23,887 bases of DNA from NCBI GenBank assembly GCA_030591625.1, contig JAUVAR010000008.1:1-23887 (forward strand), given 5' to 3'. Position 1 is the first letter of the stretch. Every line of letters begins with the position of its first letter. Under the pieces are notes generated by a model. That model made no database searches, was not told the DNA's origin, and saw nothing but the letters and a program-made list of their open reading frames with translations. This DNA is from Candidatus Zixiibacteriota bacterium. GTDB taxonomy: Bacteria > Zixibacteria > MSB-5A5 > GN15 > FEB-12. Position numbers and translations under genes: made by a program. This document shows positions 15,709 to 23,816 of this stretch, piece after piece.

Positions 15709-16626
15709 CTACTCCATAGTTTCAGTCTTTCGTGAATTATTATTTTTAGATGAACCGATGTACATTGCTGCAAGAGTAACAACTGCACCAAGAAATTGAA
15801 GAAGAACAAGTTGTTCGGAAAAGAATGAATACCCCCAAAGCATTGCGAGAACCGGTTGCAGGAGAAGAATAAGGCCTGCCTGTGAGACTTTTACTTTCGG
15901 TATTACACTTGTGATCGCAAGCCATCCAACTGCATGCACCAATAGTCCAAGCCCCAAGAGAGAAAGAATCGTTGTTGTATCGGAAGGCATGAACGACTCA
16001 CCTTCAATAAATGAAGCAATGCCAGAAATAAATGTCGTAGCGATACAGAACCATATCATAAAGGAAATGGGATCGGGTTTTTTAGGAAGCAGGTGCCCTT
16101 TCTTAATACAAATCAACGCGCTGGCATACGACAAACCAGTCGCCAGTCCATAAATAATTCCTGTTAAATATCGTGTATTGAATTCAACCGCATCAGACCC
16201 CAAGCCTACAAGTAAAGCAACTCCTGCAAAAGCGGTAGTTGCAGCAAACATGAAACGAACTGTCACTCGCTCTCGAAAGAAAAAGTAACTCAACATTGTA
16301 GCAGCAAATATCTGGGTGTTGGCAAGAATTGTTGCCATCCCCGCTCCAATGAAAATTATCGAACGATGCCAGAAGAATAGATCAAGAAAGAAAAAGAAGC
16401 CGGCCAGACATGAATAGAAAAGTGCCTGTCGTGACAATAATAACGAACGACCAGAAAAAAGCGCGTACAGTATTAAAGGCACCGCTCCGATTCCGGTGCG
16501 CCAACAACCTATTGCTGTTGGTCCAATGTTACCATTAGCCGCAATTTTTACAAATACTGGCGAGAATGAAATTATCGTTGCACCAACAAGTAATATCCAT
16601 AATGAACTTTTATCATGTTTAATCAA
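15709..16626 (-). CDS. EamA/DMT-superfamily membrane transporter
   Basis: 305 residues with about ten hydrophobic segments in two homologous halves, as in EamA (DUF6) drug/metabolite transporters: a first half beginning WILLVGATIISFSPVFVKIA and a second half with LTGIIYGLATGLSYASALI and LLQPVLAMLWGYSFFSEQL. Relatives export amino acids or small metabolites; substrate is unknown. The start is TTG at 16626, overlapping the activator's TGA as TTGA, with GGAG at 16638-16635 eight bases upstream. The coupling to the sensor-activator pair suggests it may be part of that response. It converges on the Ntn hydrolase gene with no room for a terminator. Confidence 0.85.
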   Translation of the reverse strand: MIKHDKSSLWILLVGATIISFSPVFVKIAANGNIGPTAIGCWRTGIGAVPLILYALFSGRSLLLSRQALFYSCLAGFFFFLDLFFWHRSIIFIGAGMATILANTQIFAATMLSYFFFRERVTVRFMFAATTAFAGVALLVGLGSDAVEFNTRYLTGIIYGLATGLSYASALICIKKGHLLPKKPDPISFMIWFCIATTFISGIASFIEGESFMPSDTTTILSLLGLGLLVHAVGWLAITSVIPKVKVSQAGLILLLQPVLAMLWGYSFFSEQLVLLQFLGAVVTLAAMYIGSSKNNNSRKTETME

Positions 16627-17987
16627 GAACCGATCTCCGGGACAACGATTGAATATTTTTTCATACGATAGATAAGAATATGCCGGGGAACTTTCAACAG
16701 TTTAGCCGCTTTTGATCTGTTCCATGCAGTTTTTTCCAGAGCCTGTATTACAAGCTGTTTCTCGGCCTCAACTAATGAAATAGTACCGGCTGTTTCAAAA
16801 GTGTCAACCTTGTTTTTAGTCTCAACGCCTATATACTCAGAAGGTAGATCATCAATCGACAGACGATCCGCATCTCCTAACACAATCATACGCTCTATCA
16901 AATTTTCAAGCTCTCTTATATTTCCAGGCCATGGATACTCTTTGAGCGCTTTCAACAATGAAGGTTCAACTTGAATATCTTTATTCCCGGAAAACTTACG
17001 AAGGAATGTTTTCACCAATGCAGGGATATCATCGGAACGCTCAGCAAGCGATGGAATTCGTACCGGTATAACATTCAAACGATAGAACAAATCATCCCGA
17101 AACCTGCCATTCTCCACACGCTCCTTGAGATTTACATTTGATGCAGCAATAAGTCGTATATCTATATCAATAGAAATTTCTGCCCCTACCGGTTCGACCT
17201 GACGTTCCTGTATTGCCCTTAGAAGTTTCGCCTGTAGTTCAATACCAAGTTCTGAAATTTCATCGAGAAGGATTGTCCCGCCAATCGCCAATTCAAATTT
17301 TCCTTTTTTATTCTTAATCGCTCCGGTGAATGCACCTCTTACATGCCCAAACAATTCTGACTCTATAAGATCTTTTGGAATTGCTGCACAATTAACGGCA
17401 ACAAAGGGACCATTCTTACGCCCCGAACGACGATGAATCAACCGTGCAATAACTTCTTTACCTGATCCTGATGGACCGGTGATAAGAGCGGTCGCGTCCG
17501 ACGGCGCAATCTTTTCGACCAGCGCAATGATTTCCTTGAACGCTTTTGAAACTCCAACAGGTTCAGCTTCTTTCTTCTGACCATTCAGCTGTTTCTTGAG
17601 ACTGCGGTTTTCATCTTCAAGTCGTCTGAATTTCAGTGCTTTATCAACTGTTACAAACAACTGGTCATCATCGAATGGTTTGGTTAAATAATCAAAAGCA
17701 CCAAGCTTGACCGCCAGCACAGCGTCCGACACTTCTGCAAACGCAGTCATCAGGATAACTTCAAGATCAGGATTTAGAGTCTTCGCTTTTTCGAGAAGTT
17801 CGATTCCGCTTAACCCTGGCATTCTCATATCGGAAATTAGTAAATCGAACTTTCCATTTTTAATTTTCCCATACGCTTCATCACCCGAAGCAACCGACAC
17901 AACATCAAACCCCTGTTTCTTTAGTTTGAAACTGAGTACCTTGCGTAGAGCATCGTCATCATCAACTAACAATAATCGCGCTGCCAT
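16623..17987 (-). CDS. NtrC-family sigma-54-dependent response regulator
   Basis: 454 residues in three domains. Receiver (1-120): LLLVDDDDAL and phospho-acceptor Asp53 in ISDMRMPG. AAA+ sigma-54 activator (about 140-370): Walker A GPSGSGKEVIARL, intact GAFTGA loop that contacts sigma-54, Walker B GGTILLDEISEL, and FRDDLFYRLNV. C-terminal Fis-type helix-turn-helix ending AWNRSKAAKLLKVPRHILIY. It should activate sigma-54 promoters when phosphorylated by the kinase just upstream. ATG 17987 is chosen over the in-frame GTG at 18002: it has GGAGGG at 18000-17995 seven bases away, overlaps the kinase TAA by one base (TAATG), and gives a normal receiver N-terminus. Confidence 0.96.
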   Translation of the reverse strand: MAARLLLVDDDDALRKVLSFKLKKQGFDVVSVASGDEAYGKIKNGKFDLLISDMRMPGLSGIELLEKAKTLNPDLEVILMTAFAEVSDAVLAVKLGAFDYLTKPFDDDQLFVTVDKALKFRRLEDENRSLKKQLNGQKKEAEPVGVSKAFKEIIALVEKIAPSDATALITGPSGSGKEVIARLIHRRSGRKNGPFVAVNCAAIPKDLIESELFGHVRGAFTGAIKNKKGKFELAIGGTILLDEISELGIELQAKLLRAIQERQVEPVGAEISIDIDIRLIAASNVNLKERVENGRFRDDLFYRLNVIPVRIPSLAERSDDIPALVKTFLRKFSGNKDIQVEPSLLKALKEYPWPGNIRELENLIERMIVLGDADRLSIDDLPSEYIGVETKNKVDTFETAGTISLVEAEKQLVIQALEKTAWNRSKAAKLLKVPRHILIYRMKKYSIVVPEIGS

Positions 17988-19030
17988 TATGAAGCCCTCC
18001 ACTCATTCAAACTTAATTCAAATGTTGTACCCTCAGACGATGAACTGCATTCGATTTTGCCACCATGTTGATCGATAATTGATTTCACAATTGCCAACCC
18101 AAGACCAGTACCGCTTGATTTGGTTGTGAAGAACGGATCAAATATTCTGTCGATCATTTCGCCTGGTATTCCTGCACCAGTATCCCGAATTTTCAAAAGA
18201 ACTTTATTGTCATCAACGATACCAAGCCAGATAGAAATTTTACCCTCTCCTTCAATAGCTTCCAAAGAGTTAAGCAACAGATTCAAAATTATCTGGTGGA
18301 GTTTGTCAGAATCACCATTTACAAAAACATCAGGAGTAATTTCTTTTGCAATAACTATACCTGCCTTTGCCGCCTGAGTTTCAAACTGTTGAATTGATGA
18401 CTGAGCCAAAGCAGAAAGGTCAGTTTTTCTAAGTTCAATTTTAGGTGGTCGTGCGAATGTTAAAAATTCACCAACCGTAGAGTCAATCCGTTTAATTTCG
18501 CTTGAGATTATTCGTCCAAACTCATCACGTTCATCAGGCCCAGTTCTAGTATCAGAGAATATTTCTGCCGCACCCTTGATCGATGCGAGGGGATTTTTTA
18601 TTTCATGGGCGACTCCGGCAGCCATCTGTCCAATCATTGAAAGATGCTTAGCCTGATCAAGCTCCCGCTCTGTTTGTACCTGTTTCTGACGCAAACTAAA
18701 CTCCCGATCAACTAACCCACCGGTTAATATTGCAATCGCAAAGTAGAAAACAATTTCGACCAGCTCACCAACCAAAGTTCCATGGTATCCGCCTGTTATC
18801 AATAACGGTGTGACCAGCAACCCAACAAGAACAGCTGTAATCAGACCGCCTCGAATTCCAAACCATGACGCCGCAATCACAATCGGGATATAACAAAAAC
18901 GTCCATGGATCGCATGAACCCAGGCAGTATGCCCAAAAATCGGTTCAAGAATCCAGCCATAATGGATTCCAAGGGTAAGAGCAACCGATGCCCCAATAAA
19001 TCCAAGTTTTGCGTAAAATCTATTATTCAT
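17987..19030 (-). CDS. Membrane sensor histidine kinase (NtrB/AtoS-like)
   Basis: 347 residues. The N-terminal ~105 residues form three to four hydrophobic segments with little periplasmic loop, so sensing may be in the membrane or through a partner. After a linker helix come the H-box [15 protein letters not shown] (His142), the N-box [30 protein letters not shown] and [12 protein letters not shown]. No PAS, GAF or HAMP domain is evident. It phosphorylates the overlapping NtrC-type regulator. The ATG has only a weak ribosome site, and a -10-like TATAAT lies close upstream. Confidence 0.95.
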   Translation of the reverse strand: MNNRFYAKLGFIGASVALTLGIHYGWILEPIFGHTAWVHAIHGRFCYIPIVIAASWFGIRGGLITAVLVGLLVTPLLITGGYHGTLVGELVEIVFYFAIAILTGGLVDREFSLRQKQVQTERELDQAKHLSMIGQMAAGVAHEIKNPLASIKGAAEIFSDTRTGPDERDEFGRIISSEIKRIDSTVGEFLTFARPPKIELRKTDLSALAQSSIQQFETQAAKAGIVIAKEITPDVFVNGDSDKLHQIILNLLLNSLEAIEGEGKISIWLGIVDDNKVLLKIRDTGAGIPGEMIDRIFDPFFTTKSSGTGLGLAIVKSIIDQHGGKIECSSSSEGTTFELSLNEWRAS

Positions 19031-19044
19031 AATACTCTATAAAC

Positions 19045-19050
19045 ATTATA
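19045..19050 (-). promoter_or_regulatory. Possible -10 element for the kinase operon
   Basis: TATAAT on the minus strand, 14 bases before the kinase ATG. No good -35 is found at 16-18 bases, and the implied leader is only a few bases. Weak candidate. Confidence 0.25.
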
Positions 19051-19185
19051 CACCAATTATGAGTCAAGATTTAACAATATTACTCATATTAGTGTTTATT
19101 GGAGAATATTCTTCACTCATTAACATAGAAGACATTCAATCTATCTGAACTGATAATATTAAGTAGAGGAAGTGAGGCTCAGAGA

Positions 19186-20931
19186 TCAAACTCTTTTAAG
19201 CACAACCATCGTAAGGTCGTCGGGAAGCTGCTCAGTGGCAGAAAATGGGGTCACAGCATCTAAAATTGCCTTCTGAATTTCAGAGGCTGAACGGTGACGG
19301 TTTTCACGCATCACATTTTCTAAGCGTTCCATCCCAAACTGCTCTTCATTTTCATCGAAAACTTCAGTAACGCCATCGGTATAGAAAACGGCTATATCGC
19401 CCGGCTGTATTAAAACAGGTCGTTCTTCATACAAACCTTCGGTGGTGACACCAAGCAGAGGACCACCTTCAGAAAGATATTCTATCGACCCATCGGCTCG
19501 CATCAATATCGGTTCATTGTGCCCGCAGTTTACGAAGGTGAGAATATGATTTTTGAAATTAAGGACACCATATACAGCAGTAACAAAATTACCCGGCTCA
19601 AGTGATTCACACAGGAGCGAATTAACCTTTGAACAGATTGTCCTGATTGCATAGTTATTACGAATTTCTGCAATCAATGATGCACGGAACGAAGCCATAA
19701 TCAAAGCTGCCGGAATCCCCTTACCCGAAACATCTGCGATAGCTATACCAAGATGCCCCTCCACGATATCGATAAAGTCAAAATAGTCACCGCCAACCTG
19801 TCCAGAGGGAATATTAGTACCAGTTATATCGTAGCCTTTAATATTTGGTTGTTTTTGAGGAATAAATGATTGCTGAATTTCTTTGGCTACATTGAGTTGA
19901 GCTTTCAGTTCCCTGCTCGCCAGAATCGATTCATAAAGCTGAGCTCGTTCAACCGAAACCGCCGCCTGCGATGCAAACGCCTCCAACAACCCAAGAGTTC
20001 TTGAATCATACGCATTGATTTCATCCGATTCGAGCGTAACCACTCCAAGACTTTTTCCATTTATTTTCATTGGCACAACGATTTCACTCATTGTCTCAGA
20101 CCTGGCTTCACAATACCTGGAATCCTCTTTCACATTCGGCACAATTTCAGGTTCACCGCTTTTCATCACATGACCAACCAACCCCTGTCCGATCTTGAGA
20201 TGCACATGTCCCATCCTCGATGGATCGTAACCAATTGCACGAATTGATTTCATCTCCGCAGTGTCCGGATCAAGCAGGAATATCCCGCCGGCATCAAAAT
20301 CAATCACTTGTTTGAGAGAATTCAGAATCTCCTCAACCAGCTCTTCAAGTTTCAGAGTCGAGGCAAGCTTTTTGCCAACTTCATAAAGAGCTCTGCGTTC
20401 GGATGCTTCACGGCTTACTTCGCGGTAGAGATGAGCATTATCAATAGCAACGGCAATCTGATTATTGAGACCGATCAAAATATCCAGATCCTCTTCGGTG
20501 AATTCCCCGCCAGATGCGTTTATCGCTTCAACCACACCGATCATCTGTCCACGTCCAATCAATGGGACAGTGATCATCGAACGAACTTCGTACTCTCCGG
20601 CCTGAGCAAATTCGGGGTCAATCCTGGGGTCATTCTCGGGATCATTAATTATTGCCGACTCACGATATCGCGCCACCCAACCAACGACACCTTGTCCCAA
20701 TTCATGTTCAAAGACAGAGACATCTTCTTCCCCTGCCTTAAGCATACGGATTTTCATATCGGTGCGATGATGATCGATCCTGAAAACAAGCGCAATTTCG
20801 GCATCAACCGCCTTGAGAACCAAACGCAATACAATTGCGATTAATTCTTCATATTCAAGGGTCGAATTGAATACACGAGCAGCCTCAAGTAACAGCTTTT
20901 CGGTGCGAGTATGGTTTCCATTTAGTGTCAT
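19186..20931 (-). CDS. GAF-GAF-SpoIIE (RsbU-type) serine/threonine phosphatase
   Basis: 581 residues, no membrane segments. Two GAF domains (about 10-170 and 190-340; IGVVEAINASGGEF and LGVVTLESDEINAYDS are their typical ends) are joined by helical linkers to a PP2C-like SpoIIE domain (about 365-580). The phosphatase metal motifs VGGDYFDFI, IADVSGKGIPAALIMA, FYTDGVTEV and DDLTMVVL are complete. Such proteins dephosphorylate anti-anti-sigma factors or similar partners in response to small ligands; no partner-switch gene is seen in this window. It lies 155 bases before the kinase gene in the same orientation. The ATG has no clear Shine-Dalgarno. Confidence 0.93.
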   Translation of the reverse strand: MTLNGNHTRTEKLLLEAARVFNSTLEYEELIAIVLRLVLKAVDAEIALVFRIDHHRTDMKIRMLKAGEEDVSVFEHELGQGVVGWVARYRESAIINDPENDPRIDPEFAQAGEYEVRSMITVPLIGRGQMIGVVEAINASGGEFTEEDLDILIGLNNQIAVAIDNAHLYREVSREASERRALYEVGKKLASTLKLEELVEEILNSLKQVIDFDAGGIFLLDPDTAEMKSIRAIGYDPSRMGHVHLKIGQGLVGHVMKSGEPEIVPNVKEDSRYCEARSETMSEIVVPMKINGKSLGVVTLESDEINAYDSRTLGLLEAFASQAAVSVERAQLYESILASRELKAQLNVAKEIQQSFIPQKQPNIKGYDITGTNIPSGQVGGDYFDFIDIVEGHLGIAIADVSGKGIPAALIMASFRASLIAEIRNNYAIRTICSKVNSLLCESLEPGNFVTAVYGVLNFKNHILTFVNCGHNEPILMRADGSIEYLSEGGPLLGVTTEGLYEERPVLIQPGDIAVFYTDGVTEVFDENEEQFGMERLENVMRENRHRSASEIQKAILDAVTPFSATEQLPDDLTMVVLKRV

Positions 20932-20948
20932 CAGAAATTGAAGGTAAG

Positions 20949-21044
20949 CTAAAAGCTCCTAATGTCAAACAGTCCTTTTACATGCGCGATAAATAAATTC
21001 AATAGACTAAATAACACCCGCCCACCTTTTTCTCCCCCCAACAC
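20949..21044 (-). CDS. Possible 31-residue leader peptide between yifB and the phosphatase gene
   Basis: AGGAGGTG (21059-21052), one of the best ribosome sites in the window, precedes a GTG at 21044 by nine bases. It opens a 31-codon frame beginning MLGGEKGGRVLFSLL and ending in TAG at 20951-20949, 17 bases before the phosphatase ATG. The site may instead be chance or serve a leader peptide. No homology can be claimed. Confidence 0.25.
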   Translation of the reverse strand: MLGGEKGGRVLFSLLNLFIAHVKGLFDIRSF

Positions 21045-21085
21045 GACTTCTCACCTCCTGTTGTCAAACTCTATTTACACAAACC

Positions 21086-22624
21086 TCACATCCAGAGTCT
21101 TCTATCCAGAGAGCGATAGTGGATCGCCTCAGCAATATGAGTCATTTCAATTGTCTGAGAAGCTTCAAGATCAGCAATAGTTCGGGATACCTTAAGTATT
21201 CTATCATAGGCGCGAGCCGATAATCCTTGTTTCTTAATTGCAACTCCCAGCAATGATTGTGATTTATCATCGATCTTGCAGTATTTACGAATATCACGTG
21301 ACTCCATATGGGCGTTACAGAATATCTTCTTCTCATCGGCAAACCGTTCGATCTGTTTCCCCCGCGCCTTGTTTACCCGCTCTCTAACCGACAACGAATC
21401 TTCACCTTGGGTTTCAGCAGCGAGTTCCTGAAATTTAACCGATGGAACAGTTATATGGATATCGATACGATCAAGTAGTGGCCCTGAGATTCGTGACATA
21501 TATCTTTGAATTTCACCGGCAGTACATTTGCATTCATGATTGGGGTCGCCATGGTAACCACATGGGCATGGATTCATTGCTGCCAAGAGCATAAATCCGG
21601 CCGGGAAAGTGAGCGTAGTGGCAGCTCGTGAAATAGTCACCTGATTATCCTCCATCGGCTGGCGGAGATTTTCCAGAACATCTTTCTTAAATTCAGGTAG
21701 TTCATCAAGAAAAAGCACCCCATGATGGGCTAATGAAACCTCACCCGGTTTTGGAATTGTCCCCCCGCCTATCAAACCAGCATACGATATTGTATGATGT
21801 GGCGATCGATACGGTCTTGTAGCAACTATAGCCTCATCCTCATCCATCCGTCCTGCCACCGAATGTATCTTGGTTGTTTCAAGAGCTTCTTCGATAGTCA
21901 TGTCAGGCAGAATTGTCGGCATGCGACGAGCCAGCATTGTTTTGCCTGATCCGGGAGGTCCAATCATTATGATATTGTGCCCACCGGCTGCAGATATTTC
22001 GAGTGCTCGTTTGGCTGATTCCTGTCCTTTGACATCAGAAAAGTCTATCGGGTAATGTCGTGCAGCAGCGAATACTTCATCTATATCAATTTCGTGGGGC
22101 TGAATAGTTGATTCATCTTCAAGAAAATGTATCGTCTGTTTGAGTGATTTAACCGGAAAAACCGGCAATGTGCCAGCCATTGCAGCCTCTCTGGCATTCT
22201 CCTCAGGAACTATAATCCCTTTGATACCATTATTTTTCTGAAAATGAAGAGCCATCGGAAGGACCCCGCTTATCCGCCGGAGCGTACCATCCAATGACAA
22301 TTCACCTAGCATAACAAAATCATCGCATCGTTCTCTTAGTACCTGCCCGGTAGCTGACAATATTCCAACCGCTATCGGTAAATCAAATGCAGAGCCTTCC
22401 TTCTTGATATCTGCAGGAGCTAAATTTATTGTTACTTTCTTTGACGGAAAGAGAAAGTCTGAGTTCTTAATAGCTGCGGTCACTCTCTCTTTAGACTCCC
22501 TGACGGCACCATCGGGAAGGCCTACCGTTATAAACGCAGGAAGCTGCTGCTGAATATCTGCCTCCACTTCCACCGGATATGCTTGAACCCCCAAAGTTGA
22601 TGCTGAGATAACTTTCGATAACAT
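21086..22624 (-). CDS. YifB/ComM-type Mg-chelatase-like AAA+ protein
   Basis: 512 residues, the usual length. An N-terminal Lon-protease-like domain (ITVGLPDGAVRESKERV) is followed by an AAA+ ATPase with GPPGSGKTMLARRMP, FLDELPEFKKDVLENLRQPM, and a Cys cluster CPCGYHGDPNHECKC. The C-terminal SARAYDRILKVSRTIADLE segment is typical. In Vibrio and Haemophilus, ComM is a hexameric helicase helping branch migration during natural transformation; the role here is inferred from family only. AAAGGA lies upstream of the ATG. It is not in a competence operon. Confidence 0.95.
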   Translation of the reverse strand: MLSKVISASTLGVQAYPVEVEADIQQQLPAFITVGLPDGAVRESKERVTAAIKNSDFLFPSKKVTINLAPADIKKEGSAFDLPIAVGILSATGQVLRERCDDFVMLGELSLDGTLRRISGVLPMALHFQKNNGIKGIIVPEENAREAAMAGTLPVFPVKSLKQTIHFLEDESTIQPHEIDIDEVFAAARHYPIDFSDVKGQESAKRALEISAAGGHNIIMIGPPGSGKTMLARRMPTILPDMTIEEALETTKIHSVAGRMDEDEAIVATRPYRSPHHTISYAGLIGGGTIPKPGEVSLAHHGVLFLDELPEFKKDVLENLRQPMEDNQVTISRAATTLTFPAGFMLLAAMNPCPCGYHGDPNHECKCTAGEIQRYMSRISGPLLDRIDIHITVPSVKFQELAAETQGEDSLSVRERVNKARGKQIERFADEKKIFCNAHMESRDIRKYCKIDDKSQSLLGVAIKKQGLSARAYDRILKVSRTIADLEASQTIEMTHIAEAIHYRSLDRRLWM

Positions 22625-22629
22625 TAAGA

Positions 22630-22716
22630 TTAGTCCTTTCGGAAAACTGTTGCTTGTTTTTGGTAGTCCGATTGGAACAATAATCTGGAATTGACCACCC
22701 GAACACCCACCACCAT
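22630..22716 (-). CDS. Possible 28-residue upstream ORF in the yifB leader
   Basis: ATG 22716 opens 28 codons (MVVGVRVVNSRLLF...) ending in TAA at 22632-22630, five bases before the yifB ATG. A GGAA lies a few bases upstream. It would fit in the ~105-base leader predicted from the promoter at 22736-22764. Short and without homology, so it may be chance. Confidence 0.22.
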   Translation of the reverse strand: MVVGVRVVNSRLLFQSDYQKQATVFRKD

Positions 22717-22735
22717 GTGACTTCCGCCGTCCGCA

Positions 22736-22764
22736 GGTATAAAGATAAGGATAGCCACTGACAG
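22736..22764 (-). promoter_or_regulatory. Candidate yifB promoter
   Basis: CTGTCA (22764-22759) and TATACC (22741-22736) on the minus strand with a 17-base spacer, each four of six to consensus. The -35 falls inside the perfect palindrome at 22757-22775, which suggests repressor control. Confidence 0.4.
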
Positions 22765-22775
22765 AGGCTGTCAGT
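22757..22775. repeat. Perfect 8+3+8 palindrome upstream of yifB
   Basis: ACTGACAG, AGG, CTGTCAGT. Overlaps the candidate -35 of yifB. It lacks a T-run on either side, so an operator or 5' RNA stem is more likely than a terminator. Confidence 0.5.
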
Positions 22776-22822
22776 CTAAATTCAATTCTATTCTGTTTTT
22801 CTTGAGTTTAGCCCATATATAC

Positions 22823-22854
22823 AAAAAAACCGACTCCTAAAAGGAATCGGTTTT
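22823..22854 (-). terminator. Intrinsic terminator of the small lipoprotein gene
   Basis: On the minus strand AAAACCGATTCC pairs with GGAGTCGGTTTT (12 pairs including one G-U wobble) around a short loop, and runs into seven Ts. It begins 16 bases after the stop at 22871. The wobble is an A-C mismatch on the plus strand, which favours minus-strand use. Confidence 0.9.
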
Positions 22855-22870
22855 CTAAAATTTATCTATT

Positions 22871-23350
22871 CTAAGGATTTGTCTCTTTTGGCTCTATAGT
22901 CAGAGTTTTGATTACTCGGTTACCATCTTCGTCAGGTTGATCCTGTTTCATAACCACAACACCATCAAGATTACTTTGATCGAGACCAAAGAACCCACGC
23001 AGGTTGTCTTTAGGAGTACATACTTTCTGCTCGAGATTATCTTCCTCTTCCTTAAACTCAACACCATTTTGTAGTGCATACTCACCAGATGAGCTACAGA
23101 AATAGAGTAAGGAATCATCAACAACTATCTTTATGTTATAAGTGGTGTTGGTAAAACGCACAGCAACATTGTTAGTCGTATCATCTATAGTGTCAATTCC
23201 ATTGATTCTCAGCAATTCGAATGTACCAGTATAGTCTCCTTCAAGTGAAGGAGGGAAAGGCACAAGTAGGTCATCACGACAGCCTGAAATCCAGACCACC
23301 GAGATGGCCAACAATACGAATATAGAAACAATACCAAATCTTCTCATCAT
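22871..23350 (-). CDS. Small lipoprotein of unknown function
   Basis: 159 residues. The signal segment ends VWISGC, giving a lipid-modified Cys24; the next residues are RDD, and Asp at +2 or +3 affects inner-membrane retention in some Gram-negatives. The mature part is predicted beta-rich (EGDYTGTFELLRI, NVAVRFTNTTYNIKIVV), with two further Cys (85 and 111) that could form a disulfide. GGGAG at 23363-23359 lies eight bases before the first ATG; a second ATG follows directly. I recognise no family. It has its own terminator and stands alone. Confidence 0.85.
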   Translation of the reverse strand: MMRRFGIVSIFVLLAISVVWISGCRDDLLVPFPPSLEGDYTGTFELLRINGIDTIDDTTNNVAVRFTNTTYNIKIVVDDSLLYFCSSSGEYALQNGVEFKEEEDNLEQKVCTPKDNLRGFFGLDQSNLDGVVVMKQDQPDEDGNRVIKTLTIEPKETNP

Positions 23351-23630
23351 TATCCCATCTCCCTAATAATCTCAAAACAATACAGGCGTCCAATATATGT
23401 CACCCAGTACGGGGACACAACCGAAAAATGTACTTCTTTAGATGAAAGACGAACCAAATGTGACAGCTGTTTACTGGTATTTTGGGGAATACAATTTAAG
23501 ACTTTGCTAATCGAAATAATAAACGGTTTAGAGCTATAAATCTGACTAATCAGGTACTCATCACTAACATAAACCTATTTCAACCCCAATCTCATCTTGT
23601 TGTACTGCAGTTACTTAGAAGTATTACATA

Positions 23631-23641
23631 GGCGGACCGCC
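23631..23641. repeat. GGCGG-A-CCGCC palindrome
   Basis: Perfect five-base arms around one A. It shares the GGCGGA/TCCGCC core with the two long hairpins that follow. Confidence 0.5.
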
Positions 23642-23707
23642 CACTTGATATTTGATGTACCAAAGAACCCACCCCAAGGGGCTTGTTGAATAAGGTCTCT
23701 AACCGTT

Positions 23708-23751
23708 GTGTTGGGTCTTGATTCCGCTTCGGCGGAATTGTGACCCGACAC
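23708..23751. repeat. 20-bp hairpin closed by a UUCG tetraloop
   Basis: The arms from 23708-23727 and 23732-23751 pair at 19 of 20 positions including G-U wobbles, closing on C(UUCG)G at 23728-23731, an unusually stable RNA tetraloop. The reverse strand would read CGAA in the loop. Confidence 0.75.
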
Positions 23752-23772
23752 GTAAACCATTGAAAAACAATA

Positions 23773-23816
23773 GCGGCAGGTCACACATCCGCCAAGGCGG
23801 ACGCAAGACCAGCCGC
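23773..23816. repeat. Second long imperfect hairpin
   Basis: GCGGC (23773-23777) pairs with GCCGC (23812-23816), GGTC (23779-23782) with GACC (23807-23810), and TCCGCC (23788-23793) with GGCGGA (23796-23801), with an internal loop of five bases on each side between the last two blocks. Confidence 0.7.

Noticed and set aside
20308..20844. 178-codon plus-strand frame
   Set aside because: Lies wholly antisense to the well-supported GAF-SpoIIE gene and has no family features; a shadow frame.
22757..22775. Terminator for a plus-strand transcript
   Set aside because: No T-run follows the stem on either strand and no plus-strand gene precedes it.
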